Below are positions 55,103-63,156 of a DNA stretch of 64,000 nt, one piece after another; the stretch's first letter is position 1; every line of letters starts with the position of its first letter. A model generated the notes under the pieces. The model was not told the DNA's origin, made no database searches, and worked only from the letters and a program-made list of their open reading frames with translations. The position numbers and the translations under genes were made by a program. Source of the DNA: Thiolapillus brandeum (GTDB lineage: Bacteria; Pseudomonadota; Gammaproteobacteria; Chromatiales; Chromatiaceae); NCBI RefSeq assembly GCF_000828615.1, contig NZ_AP012273.1, forward strand, positions 930,001-994,000, in the 5' to 3' direction.

Positions 55103-55966
55103 CTATTTCAAGGCCGATACGAAAGAGGCCACTTCTTCCGCATAGGTTTCGATGATCTCGGAGACATTGCTTTCATCGATATCCAGCTTTCTACAGGAAG
55201 GAATTCGGCTGTAGTCTGTTTCCAGATCCTCATTGCCACTTTCCGCCTGGGAAAGAAGTTTGGCGCAGATAATGACATCGCGGATGTCCGGTGTATCTTC
55301 TTCCGTTTCAAGGAGCAGTTCGTTTTGTTTGTCGATGGCTGCGGAGATGCTTTCCGGAAATCCCCAGTTACTCACCAGGGCCTGTCCGATTCCCGGTCCC
55401 CAGTTGTCCATGATTTCCTTGGATACCAGATCAGGGAACTCATCTGCCCGGGACAGAATATAATGCGTGCCGATGTTGTGCAGCAGCCCCGCCAACATGG
55501 CATCGTGTTTATCATTTCCCATGCCGCTACGGATGGCCAGTAGATAGCTGTAGGCGGCTACTCTTACGGATTCGACCCGGGTCTTGTTCAGCATGTAGCT
55601 TAAACTGGACCCCTTGGGGACCTGAAACACATCCTTGGTGGCAAGCCGGACTGTCGCACTGTTTACCGCAGACAACCCCAGACGGGAAACGGCGATGTTC
55701 AGGTCCGTAACCTTTACTCCAGACCGGTTGAGCAGTGCGGAATTGGCCAGTAGCAGGATGCGCACGCAAAGATCCGGGGCAGCAACCAACATGCGGCTGA
55801 CATCCTGGATGGAAATGTTGGGGTCATGCAAGGTTCTTATGATTTGCGCATAGATATCCGGAAAAGGGGGTAGGTCGATTTCACGGGAAGCCAGTTTTGC
55901 TGTGAGATCCTGCAGAAAGCAAAGTTCTCTTTCCAGGATTGGTTGTTGCTGGGGCTGCTGTTGCAT
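55103..55966 (-). CDS. HDOD domain protein
   Basis: The 287-residue protein starts with a Gln/Pro-rich segment, then an HDOD domain (about 30-240: LPPFPDIYAQIIRTLHDP, VSRLGLSAVNSATVRLAT, GLLHNIGTHYIL). HDOD proteins are thought to act in signalling and regulation; most, as here, lack the full metal site of HD phosphohydrolases. The ATG at 55966 follows an AAGGT site; the upstream frame to 56038 is less likely. It is convergent with nap and probably unrelated to it. Confidence 0.85.
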   Translation of the reverse strand: MQQQPQQQPILERELCFLQDLTAKLASREIDLPPFPDIYAQIIRTLHDPNISIQDVSRMLVAAPDLCVRILLLANSALLNRSGVKVTDLNIAVSRLGLSAVNSATVRLATKDVFQVPKGSSLSYMLNKTRVESVRVAAYSYLLAIRSGMGNDKHDAMLAGLLHNIGTHYILSRADEFPDLVSKEIMDNWGPGIGQALVSNWGFPESISAAIDKQNELLLETEEDTPDIRDVIICAKLLSQAESGNEDLETDYSRIPSCRKLDIDESNVSEIIETYAEEVASFVSALK

Positions 55967-56121
55967 TGATTGTGACCTTGTATGTTGGATTGGGTTCAGA
56001 TGAACAGTCGGCCGGTAGTAGGAGATTCTTAAGAACACAGAATGTGAACGCTTTGGCGAATTTCAATTGATGCTGCGGATGCCTGAGCCGGGATATGTGA
56101 TCTATACCGATTGTCAGGACA

Positions 56122-56141
56122 CCTCAGTTGATCAACTGAGG
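56122..56141. repeat. Perfect 20-base palindrome
   Basis: CCTCAGTTGATCAACTGAGG is a perfect palindrome 54 bases from the transposase relic. It may be part of an insertion-sequence end or an operator; nothing else supports either. Confidence 0.45.
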
Positions 56142-56195
56142 AGACATAAGATGGCAACGAGAAAAATCTTCAAAGTCATTCGGTTCTTCGACGTT

Positions 56196-56490
56196 TCATG
56201 TGGATTCCAGGATCTTGCCCGCCGGGCTGGCGATCAGGTAGATCATGATCATGAAGGTCTCGGTATCGCGGTAGCCTCTGGCTCTTGCGCGTGCAGTCTG
56301 GAAGAGTCCGTTCAGGCCTTCCAGTCGGGCATTGGTGTAGGTGGATGTCCATCGCCTGACGATCCGTTCCGCATGCGTGCGTAGGGTCTGCAAGGCCTTG
56401 CGTACCGGCTCCAGCAAGTCGGATTCGCCAACCAGCTCCAAGGTAATCTCCCGGATCGCCATGCCGTCCCCGTGATACCAGCGTCGAATT
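56196..56490 (-). pseudogene. ISL3-family transposase, C-terminal relic
   Basis: The minus-strand frame encodes the end of an ISL3-type transposase: ALQTLRTHAERIVRRWTS, then NARLEGLNGLFQTARARARG and YRDTETFMIMIYLIASP. The central catalytic Asp residues and the N-terminal zinc-binding region are missing. The coding sequence breaks near 56490, shortly before a 10-base perfect hairpin and the nested inverted-repeat element. Confidence 0.8.
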
Positions 56491-56511
56491 ACATTTAACC
56501 AATAAAGGGAA

Positions 56512-56534
56512 ATCCCCCGGCTTTGCCGGGGGAT
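56512..56534. repeat. Perfect GC-rich hairpin
   Basis: ATCCCCCGGC and GCCGGGGGAT form a 10-base stem with a TTT loop. No poly-T follows on either strand, so it is not a typical terminator. It sits between the transposase relic and the family C element. Confidence 0.6.
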
Positions 56535-56542
56535 ACTTACTA

Positions 56543-56823
56543 TTAACCCGGCGACCAAGTATGCCTGTTTCAGGACGCAGAGAAGGGCGCTGAACAAGGC
56601 GTGGCGCGCAGGCAATGGCCCAGTCCTTGGCAAGGGCCACAACGTAGTGCAGCGACCTTCTCTGCGTCCCTAACTTATTGATGTTGTGCCGAAAGGCCAA
56701 GCTGTGCTGCCCCACGGACAGCGTTGCCACCGCTTGCAGTAGGCGCGCTACAGCGGCGCGGCGGCGCCTTGCCGTGAAGCAGCACAGCTTGGCTGAACCA
56801 GACCTACTTGGTCGCCGGGTTAA
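56543..56823. repeat. Family C element with nested perfect inverted repeats
   Basis: The 281 bp element has perfect 19-base ends (TTAACCCGGCGACCAAGTA at 56543-56561, complement at 56805-56823). Inside are two further perfect 14-base inverted repeats side by side: GGACGCAGAGAAGG (56573-56586 with 56656-56669) and CCAAGCTGTGCTGC (56697-56710 with 56779-56792). It would fold as one outer stem with two arms. TA flanks both sides, as in a TA target duplication. It encodes nothing credible and looks like a MITE. Confidence 0.88.
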
Positions 56824-57066
56824 TAATGCCACGTCTATCACTCCTTTTTATCTCCTGCTCATCTCTCAGCAGGACAGGATTACACGTGGGTCAATTTTCC
56901 GTGCAAATTACCGCTTCAGGTGGGGCAGTTGTGAATGCGATCCAACATTCGTCATTTGATGAGATGCTCGAAATAATTTGTGAAATGGCGAAATGGTGAA
57001 AATCCCGTCCTGGAGCAGATTGAAAAAAATATCAGGAAAAACTGCCTGTTAGGTTTCACGTCAGGA
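56824..57066. other. Regulatory region upstream of the FadL-phenol hydroxylase cluster
   Basis: No gene is present. The segment lies where enhancer sites for a sigma-54 activator would be expected. One weak dyad, TTTGA with TCGAAA at 56955-56973, lies about 95 bases before the -24 element. It is not a good match to known XylR/DmpR sites, so no activator site is called. Confidence 0.45.
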
Positions 57067-57083
57067 TTGGCACGGGAGTTGCA
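57067..57083 (+). promoter_or_regulatory. Sigma-54 promoter
   Basis: TTGGCACGGGAGTTGCA matches the -24/-12 consensus (YTGGCACG-N4-TTGCW) at every conserved position. Transcription should start near 57095, about 40 bases before the FadL ATG. Phenol hydroxylase operons of the dmp type are classically sigma-54 dependent through a phenol-sensing NtrC-type activator; no activator gene is inside the window. Confidence 0.85.
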
Positions 57084-57133
57084 TTCACACCTGAGGACGC
57101 ATAACCATAAATTTAATAGTGGGAGGAATATCG

Positions 57134-58519
57134 ATGGCGATACGCCGGCTTCTTGCAGTTGCGCTGAGTTCATGTCTGGTATCGGGCAGTGCCCTTGCTA
57201 CCAATGTCTTCAACCTCGAAGGTTTCGGGCCTGTCTCGCGTGCGCTTGGTGGTGCCGGGGTGGCGCATGATGTTGGCCCGGCCGCGATGATGTACAACCC
57301 GGCGACGCTGGGGCTGATGGAATCGGAGTCGGCGGTCTATGTGGGCCTGGATCTCATCGGGACCGATATCGATATAAAGAACACCTCCACGGGTGCCAAC
57401 GCATCATCGGGTAAGGATTCCATGTCCTCCAATCGCGGTCCTGTCTATTATGCGCCGGAGGCGGCCTATACCACTCGGATGGGTGATCTCGTGTTGGGTG
57501 TCGGCGCGTTCGCCCAAGGTGGCCTCGGAACCGAGTATGGCAAGAACAGTTTCCTGTCCACCACTACCGTCAACAATGTTGAAACAGGGCTGGAGAATTC
57601 GTCGCGCCTGCTGAATCTGCGCATTCCCTTTGCGGCTTCCTATAAAGTGAATGATCGTCTCCAGGTTGGTGGCTCTGTTGACGTGATCTGGACCCAGCTG
57701 AATCTCGAGCTGCTTCTCGATGTCAGTCAGGTGGGCTCCCTAGCTGGCGATGGGCGCGTATCCGGTTCTCTGGTTCCGGCATTGCTGGCAATTCCAGGCC
57801 TGAGCGGGGCGCATTTCGGCTTTACCAAGGACAATATCGTAGGCGGAGGGGTCGACGGCTGGGGAGTCGGCGGCAAACTCGGCTTTACCTATCAATTCAC
57901 CGATGCCACCCGATTTGGCATGGCCTACAACTTCGAGACGAATGTCGAGGATCTGTCGGGTCATGCCGTGTTGACGGCCGTAGATAATGCGAACCACCAT
58001 ATCCCGCTCAGCGGCAGGATCAAGATTCGTGACTTCCAGAATCCTGCCCAGCTCTCGCTGGGGGTCGACCACCGGGTCAATGACAAACTGACGGTCGTGG
58101 CGGATATACAGCGCGTCTTCTGGGAGGATGTGATGAAGGATATCGATGTCGGTTTCGTCCAGGATGGGACGGGTGCCAATCTCGACGTCCTGTTGCCGCA
58201 GAACTACAAGGACATCAATATCTATACCATTGGCGCGGAATATCAGTACGACAATGCCTGGACCTTGCGCGCCGGCTTCAGTCACGCCGATCAGGCTGTC
58301 CGCAGCAATCTTCTGTTCGCTGTTATTCCCGGCATTCTGCAAAACCACCTGACCGGTGGTTTCAGCTATGCCTGGAGCAAGTCCAGCAAGTTGGACTTTG
58401 CCTTGTCCTATGCGTTTGAAGAGACCATGAGCAATTCCGCTCAACCCAATACCTCGGTACCGATCAAGGCCAGCCATCGTCAGCTGAATGCCGTCATCGG
58501 CTACACCTATCGATTCTGA
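57134..58519 (+). CDS. FadL/TodX-family outer membrane transporter
   Basis: The 461-residue outer-membrane barrel takes up hydrophobic compounds. After a signal peptide (1-22) comes the family start ATNVFNLEGFGPVSRALGGA and the NPA motif (AAMMYNPATLGLME). Alternating strands continue to a terminal aromatic (AVIGYTYRF). Relatives such as TodX and TbuX import monoaromatics. It is the first gene behind the sigma-54 promoter with a GGGAGGA ribosome-binding site, 17 bases before the dehydrogenase gene. Confidence 0.92.
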   Translation: MAIRRLLAVALSSCLVSGSALATNVFNLEGFGPVSRALGGAGVAHDVGPAAMMYNPATLGLMESESAVYVGLDLIGTDIDIKNTSTGANASSGKDSMSSNRGPVYYAPEAAYTTRMGDLVLGVGAFAQGGLGTEYGKNSFLSTTTVNNVETGLENSSRLLNLRIPFAASYKVNDRLQVGGSVDVIWTQLNLELLLDVSQVGSLAGDGRVSGSLVPALLAIPGLSGAHFGFTKDNIVGGGVDGWGVGGKLGFTYQFTDATRFGMAYNFETNVEDLSGHAVLTAVDNANHHIPLSGRIKIRDFQNPAQLSLGVDHRVNDKLTVVADIQRVFWEDVMKDIDVGFVQDGTGANLDVLLPQNYKDINIYTIGAEYQYDNAWTLRAGFSHADQAVRSNLLFAVIPGILQNHLTGGFSYAWSKSSKLDFALSYAFEETMSNSAQPNTSVPIKASHRQLNAVIGYTYRF

Positions 58520-58536
58520 GGCAGGAGGGCAAGAGA

Positions 58537-59598
58537 ATGAAAGCAGCTGTTTACTACGGCCCCAAGGATATTCGGGCCACCGAGATCGATGATCCCAAAC
58601 TGAACGAGGACCACGCCATGCTGGTCGAGGTCTCGGCCACATCGATATGTGGATCCGACCTTCACCTGTACCGCGGCGCCCTCGATCCCATCATGGAGAA
58701 AGGGCGTTCCCAGACCGGCCATGAGTTAATTGGGGTCGTTCGTGAAACCGGCTCGAAGGTGGGTAATTTCAAGCCGGGAGACCGGGTCTCCATGGCCTAT
58801 TCCTGCTCCTGCGGTGAATGCTATATGTGTGAGGTGGGGCAGACTGCCCACTGTGAAACGACCCAGAAAGCCGTGTACGGTTTTGGTGTTCCCTTCGGTG
58901 ACCTCAACGGAACCCATGCCGAGGCGCTGGTGCTGCCGCATGCCGATGCGCATGTGATCAAGGTGCCGGAGGCCATCCCCGATGCGGCGGCGCTGACACT
59001 GTCCTGCAACCTGCCTTCCGCGATCATTGCCAATCGACTGGCGGATATTCAGCCGGGTGAGAATGTGGCGCTGATCGGAGTTGGCCCAACCGGACTGATG
59101 ACATTGGATATCACCCTCAACCGGGCTCCCGGAAAGGTCGTGGTTCTGGACAGGGTCAGGCATCGCCTGGATGCAGCAGCGCGCAAGGGGGCGGTCACCA
59201 TCAATGTAGAGGACGCGGACTGGAAAGAGCAGGCACTGTCCCATTGTGACGGGCGGGGTTTCGACAAGATCATCGAGGTAGTGGGCTATCCGGAGACCCT
59301 GCAGATGGCGCTCGATCTGGTGCGCCCGGGTGGGACTATCGCCGCCATTGGCGTGTTTTGTGATCAGGAATTCAATCTGGTATTGGCGGATGTCTTTCTG
59401 CGCGACATCAGTCTGCACATGAATGGCTTTGCCAATGTACAGCCCTTCATGTGGGAGGGACTGCGCCTGATGGAGCGGGGTGTCCTCGACCCCGGCGAGT
59501 ATTTCTCACACGAATTCAAGCTGGATGACATCGACAAGGCCTATGCGACCTTCCATGAGAAGGCCGATAACGCCATGAAGATGCTGATTCGTCCCTGA
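58537..59598 (+). CDS. Zinc-dependent alcohol dehydrogenase
   Basis: The 353-residue MDR enzyme has the catalytic zinc ligands Cys and His-Glu (ICGSDLHLYRG, TGHELIGV), the structural zinc cysteines CGECYMCEVGQTAHC, and the NAD fold (NVALIGVGPTGLM). It is between the porin gene and the phenol hydroxylase genes, 17 and 7 bases from its neighbours, so it is probably part of the same operon. Its substrate is unknown; an aromatic or aliphatic alcohol formed by the monooxygenase is possible. Confidence 0.9.
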   Translation: MKAAVYYGPKDIRATEIDDPKLNEDHAMLVEVSATSICGSDLHLYRGALDPIMEKGRSQTGHELIGVVRETGSKVGNFKPGDRVSMAYSCSCGECYMCEVGQTAHCETTQKAVYGFGVPFGDLNGTHAEALVLPHADAHVIKVPEAIPDAAALTLSCNLPSAIIANRLADIQPGENVALIGVGPTGLMTLDITLNRAPGKVVVLDRVRHRLDAAARKGAVTINVEDADWKEQALSHCDGRGFDKIIEVVGYPETLQMALDLVRPGGTIAAIGVFCDQEFNLVLADVFLRDISLHMNGFANVQPFMWEGLRLMERGVLDPGEYFSHEFKLDDIDKAYATFHEKADNAMKMLIRP

Positions 59599-59605
59599 GG
59601 TGGTC

Positions 59606-59869
59606 ATGACCGGCGAGAGCGGTGAACCGCAGAAATTCGACCCAAATCAGCGGTTCGTGCATATCACGAATGTGCGCCCGGATGGTTTCATCGAATTCGA
59701 TTTCTCCATCGGCGAGCCGGAAATCTACGTCGAGTTGGTGCTGCCCTGGCAGGCATTCGAGGCATTTTGCGCCCACAACCAGGTCAAGCATCTGACCGCA
59801 GAAGAGGCTGCGAACGTCGAATACGATCGTCTCAAATGGCGCTATGGCAAGCCAGGTGTTACGAGTTGA
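59606..59869 (+). CDS. dmpK: Phenol hydroxylase component P0 (DmpK-like)
   Basis: The 87-residue protein matches DmpK-type accessory subunits: RFVHITNVRPDGFIEFDFS, EIYVELVLPWQAFEAFC and the end YDRLKWRYG. In the dmp system this component helps load iron into the oxygenase and is not part of the turnover complex. The ATG at 59606 follows GAGGTGGTC. It opens the six-gene monooxygenase block. Confidence 0.9.
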   Translation: MTGESGEPQKFDPNQRFVHITNVRPDGFIEFDFSIGEPEIYVELVLPWQAFEAFCAHNQVKHLTAEEAANVEYDRLKWRYGKPGVTS

Positions 59870-59915
59870 CGGGGTACATCCCCGATGTTTTTGAAGCAAT
59901 ATTAGAGGAAGGTCA

Positions 59916-60911
59916 ATGAATATTGATATCAAGGCCAAAGAGATCAAGCCAGTAAGGCATACCTATTCACACATAGCGCGCCGTCTCGGCGTCGACAAGC
60001 CCGCGTCCCGTTATCAGGAGGCGACCTACGACGTGCAGGCGACGGAGAATTTCCACTACCGCCCCACCTGGCAGCCGGACAAGGAACTCTACGACCCGGC
60101 GCGCACGGCCATCGTCATGGAGGACTGGTACCAGTTTCTCGACCCGCGTCAGCTCTATTACGGCAATTACTGCATGGTGCGGGCGAAGCAGCAGGATTCC
60201 GCCGATCAGAACTTCAAGTTTGTCGAAAAGCGTGGTCTCCTCAATCTGCTGCCGGAAGAGGTCAAGACCTCCATTCAGCGCCATGTGGTGCCGCTGCGCC
60301 ACTATGAGTGGGGCGCAAACATGAACAACTATCAGATTTGTGCCATGGGCTATGGCACGGCAATTACGGCACCTGCGTCCTTCCATGCATCGGATCGCCT
60401 GGGCAATGCCCAATACATCACCCGAATCGGGCTGGCCCTGGCGGAGAACGACACGGCCATCATCGACACCGGTCTGAACAACTGGATGGAGGCAGCGGAA
60501 TGGCAGGGGCTGCGTCGGCTGGTGGAAGACAGCTTCGTGGTGGAGGATTGGTTTGAACTCTTCGTGGCGCAGAACCTTGCCATGGACGGACTGGTGCATC
60601 CTCTGTTCTTTGAACGTTATGAGCAGCAACTGGCCATTCAGGGCGCGAGCTCCTACTCGATGCTGACGGAGTTCATTGTGGACTGGTACGGCGAGTCTTC
60701 GCGTTGGGTCGACAAGCAGATCAAGGTGGCCTGCAGCGAATCGGAGGCCAACAGGGCACTGGTGAGCGGTTGGTATAAAGAGTGGCGGGATGCTGCCCAA
60801 GAGGCGTTGAAGCCGCTGGCGGCATCCATGCTGGAAGACGGCGAAGCTGTGCTGCAAGAGCTGGTCGAAACCATGGATGCCCGGGGCAAGAAGGCCGGTA
60901 TCGAAGTCTGA
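59916..60911 (+). CDS. dmpL: Phenol hydroxylase oxygenase small subunit (P1)
   Basis: DmpL forms the beta subunit of the (alpha-beta-gamma)2 oxygenase. The 331 residues have the fold and motifs of the family (TYSHIARRLG, REASRYQEATYDVQ-like start, PLRHYEWGANMNNY, FHASDRLGNAQYITRIGLAL). It lacks the di-iron ligands, which are on the alpha subunit. An AGAGGAAGGTCA site precedes the ATG. Confidence 0.95.
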   Translation: MNIDIKAKEIKPVRHTYSHIARRLGVDKPASRYQEATYDVQATENFHYRPTWQPDKELYDPARTAIVMEDWYQFLDPRQLYYGNYCMVRAKQQDSADQNFKFVEKRGLLNLLPEEVKTSIQRHVVPLRHYEWGANMNNYQICAMGYGTAITAPASFHASDRLGNAQYITRIGLALAENDTAIIDTGLNNWMEAAEWQGLRRLVEDSFVVEDWFELFVAQNLAMDGLVHPLFFERYEQQLAIQGASSYSMLTEFIVDWYGESSRWVDKQIKVACSESEANRALVSGWYKEWRDAAQEALKPLAASMLEDGEAVLQELVETMDARGKKAGIEV

Positions 60912-60923
60912 GGAGATCGAAGA

Positions 60924-61196
60924 ATGAGCAAAGTATTTTTGGCCTTGCAGGATGTAGACGAGGCGCGGCCCATTATTGAGGCCATCGAAAAGGACAATCC
61001 CGGCGTTGAAATTGATCATCAGCCGGCAATGATTCGCCTGACGGCTGAGGACAAGTTGGTTGTCAATCGGGAGACGGTGGCCGATATCAGCGGTTACGAC
61101 TGGGACCCGCAGGATCTGCAACTGGTCTTGATCTCGTTTGGTGGTCACGTTGATGAAGACGATGACCATTTCACGATCTACTGGAACAAGGGCTGA
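60924..61196 (+). CDS. dmpM: Phenol hydroxylase effector protein (P2)
   Basis: This 90-residue MmoB/DmpM-type protein couples electron transfer to hydroxylation by binding the oxygenase. Typical segments are VFLALQDVDEARPIIEAIE, DNPGVEIDHQPAMIRL and YDWDPQDLQLVLISFGGH. It has no cofactor site. It begins 12 bases after dmpL with a GAGGAGATC ribosome-binding site. Confidence 0.96.
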   Translation: MSKVFLALQDVDEARPIIEAIEKDNPGVEIDHQPAMIRLTAEDKLVVNRETVADISGYDWDPQDLQLVLISFGGHVDEDDDHFTIYWNKG

Positions 61197-61242
61197 CGCG
61201 TACGAGCGTCCTGCCGATTGATAGCAATACGAGGAGAAGCAC

Positions 61243-62772
61243 ATGGCCAAGCGACTGAACATGCGTGAGCGCTACAAGTTGATGACCCGGCTGGGTTGGG
61301 AAACCAGCTACCAGCCGATGGACAAGGTATTTCCCTACGACAAGTACGAAGGGATCAAGATCAAGGACTGGGATGCCTGGGAAGATCCCTTCCGTATGAC
61401 CATGGACGCCTATTGGAAATATCAGGGCGAAAAGGAAAAGAAGCTGTATGCCATCATGGATGCCTTCGCTCAGAACAATGGGCACCTGAATGTGACCGAT
61501 GGCCGTTATGTCAACGCCTTGAAGCTGTTCATCCAGGGTGTCTCGCCCCTCGAGTACCAGGCTCACCGCGGCTTTGCGAGGCAGGGGCGCCATTTCACTG
61601 GCGAGGGTGCGCGCATCGCCTGTCAGATGCAATCATTGGACGAGTTGCGTCATACCCAGACCCAGATCCATACCATCAGCCATTACAACAAGTATTTCGA
61701 CGGTTTCCATGAGTTCCCTCTGTGGCATGACCGGGTCTGGTACCTCTCGGTGCCCAAGTCGTTCTTTGACGATGCCAATACGGCAGGGCCGTTCGAATTC
61801 ATGGTCGCCATAGGCTTTTCATTCGAATACGTACTGACCAATCTGCTGTTCGTGCCTTTCATGTCGGGCGCGGCCTATAACGGCGACATGTCCACGGTCA
61901 CTTTCGGCTTCTCGGCGCAGTCGGATGAAGCACGCCACATGACGTTGGGCCTGCAGGCCATCAAGTTCATGCTCGAACAGCACGAGGACAATGTGCCCAT
62001 CGTCCAGAAATGGATCGACAAGTGGCTGTGGCGAGGCTACAAGGTTCTGAGCCTCGTGGGTGCCATGATGGACTACATGCTGCCGGAGAGCCCCATGTCC
62101 TGGAAGGAGGCCTGGGAGATCTACTTCGAAGAGAACGGCGGGGCCTTGTTCAATGATCTGGCCCGGTATGGCATAAAGGTGCCGGACTATGCCGCCATCT
62201 GCGAGAAGGAGAAGGACCACCTGAGTCATCAGATATGGGGCATTCTCTACAATCACACGGCTGCGGCCGCCATTCATACCTGGATGCCGGACGATAAGAA
62301 GATGGACTGGTTGTCCGCCAAATATCCCGACACCTTCGACAAGTACTACCGTCCGCGCTTCGAGTATTGGAAGGAACAGGAAGTCAAGGGCGAGCGCTAC
62401 TATTCCCAGACCCTGCCGTGCATCTGTCAAACCTGTCAGATTCCCATGGGTTTCATGGAGCCTGACGACCCGACCCAGGTGGCTTATCGCAGCACCGTCT
62501 ATGAAGGCGAGCGTTACCATTTTTGCTCCGATCCCTGCAAGCAGATCTTCGAGGACGAACCGGAAAAGTATGTGCATGCCTGGCTGCCGCCGCAGCAGAT
62601 CTTCCAGGGAAACTGCGGTGGAGCGACGCTGGAGGACGTACTCAAGTGGTACCACTTCAATGTCGGCGCCGACAACATGGACTATGTGGGATCCCCGGAT
62701 GAGAAGCGCTGGAAAGCGTGGAAAGGCCTGGATCAGGAAGACGACGAACTGCGTGGTACCGGTACCGAATGA
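61243..62772 (+). CDS. dmpN: Phenol hydroxylase oxygenase large subunit (P3)
   Basis: The 509-residue alpha subunit holds the carboxylate-bridged di-iron centre that inserts oxygen into the aromatic ring. Ligands lie in SPLEYQAHRGFARQG, QSLDELRHTQTQ, FEYVLTNLLFVPF and SAQSDEARHM, giving two ExxH pairs. The C-terminal YHS-like region has CQTCQIP and FCSDPCK. The match to DmpN, PhkD and toluene-2-monooxygenase alpha subunits is strong over the whole length. Substrate may be phenol, cresols or toluene. Confidence 0.97.
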   Translation: MAKRLNMRERYKLMTRLGWETSYQPMDKVFPYDKYEGIKIKDWDAWEDPFRMTMDAYWKYQGEKEKKLYAIMDAFAQNNGHLNVTDGRYVNALKLFIQGVSPLEYQAHRGFARQGRHFTGEGARIACQMQSLDELRHTQTQIHTISHYNKYFDGFHEFPLWHDRVWYLSVPKSFFDDANTAGPFEFMVAIGFSFEYVLTNLLFVPFMSGAAYNGDMSTVTFGFSAQSDEARHMTLGLQAIKFMLEQHEDNVPIVQKWIDKWLWRGYKVLSLVGAMMDYMLPESPMSWKEAWEIYFEENGGALFNDLARYGIKVPDYAAICEKEKDHLSHQIWGILYNHTAAAAIHTWMPDDKKMDWLSAKYPDTFDKYYRPRFEYWKEQEVKGERYYSQTLPCICQTCQIPMGFMEPDDPTQVAYRSTVYEGERYHFCSDPCKQIFEDEPEKYVHAWLPPQQIFQGNCGGATLEDVLKWYHFNVGADNMDYVGSPDEKRWKAWKGLDQEDDELRGTGTE

Positions 62773-62786
62773 GGAGGATTGGTTAG

Positions 62787-63146
62787 ATGAGTGTCAATGC
62801 AATTGGAGAATACCCTGTCCTGCCACGGGACCTGAAGGAAAACTTTCACGGCAACATCATGGTGATCGTGGGTTGGGACAAACACATGATGATCAGCAGT
62901 CCCATGGCGTTTCCCCTGCCGCCGGACATGCCTTTTGGCGCCTTCGTGAAGGAAGTGATGCCAGCTGCCTTTGCGCCCCATCCTGATTGGGAAAAGATCG
63001 ACTGGGACAGTGTCACCTGGCTGCTCAACGGCGAGCCGTTCCAGCCGGACATGGAAGCCAGCCTTGCCGATAACGGGCTGGATCACAAATCCGTGGTTCG
63101 TTTTCAGACTCCCGGGTTGAACGGGATCCAGGGTTCGGGGAGCTAA
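62787..63146 (+). CDS. dmpO: Phenol hydroxylase oxygenase gamma subunit (P4)
   Basis: The 119-residue subunit completes the oxygenase. It starts SVNAIGEYPVLPRDLKENFH, followed by YVGWD-like VIVGWDKHMM and PFGAFVKEVMP, as in DmpO. It is 14 bases after dmpN with a GAGGAGG site. Confidence 0.95.
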   Translation: MSVNAIGEYPVLPRDLKENFHGNIMVIVGWDKHMMISSPMAFPLPPDMPFGAFVKEVMPAAFAPHPDWEKIDWDSVTWLLNGEPFQPDMEASLADNGLDHKSVVRFQTPGLNGIQGSGS

Positions 63147-63156
63147 GGAGCCACGC

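Noticed and set aside
56067-56384. Plus-strand ORF over the transposase relic
   Set aside because: It is mostly antisense to the ISL3 fragment and has a low-complexity translation; no independent support.
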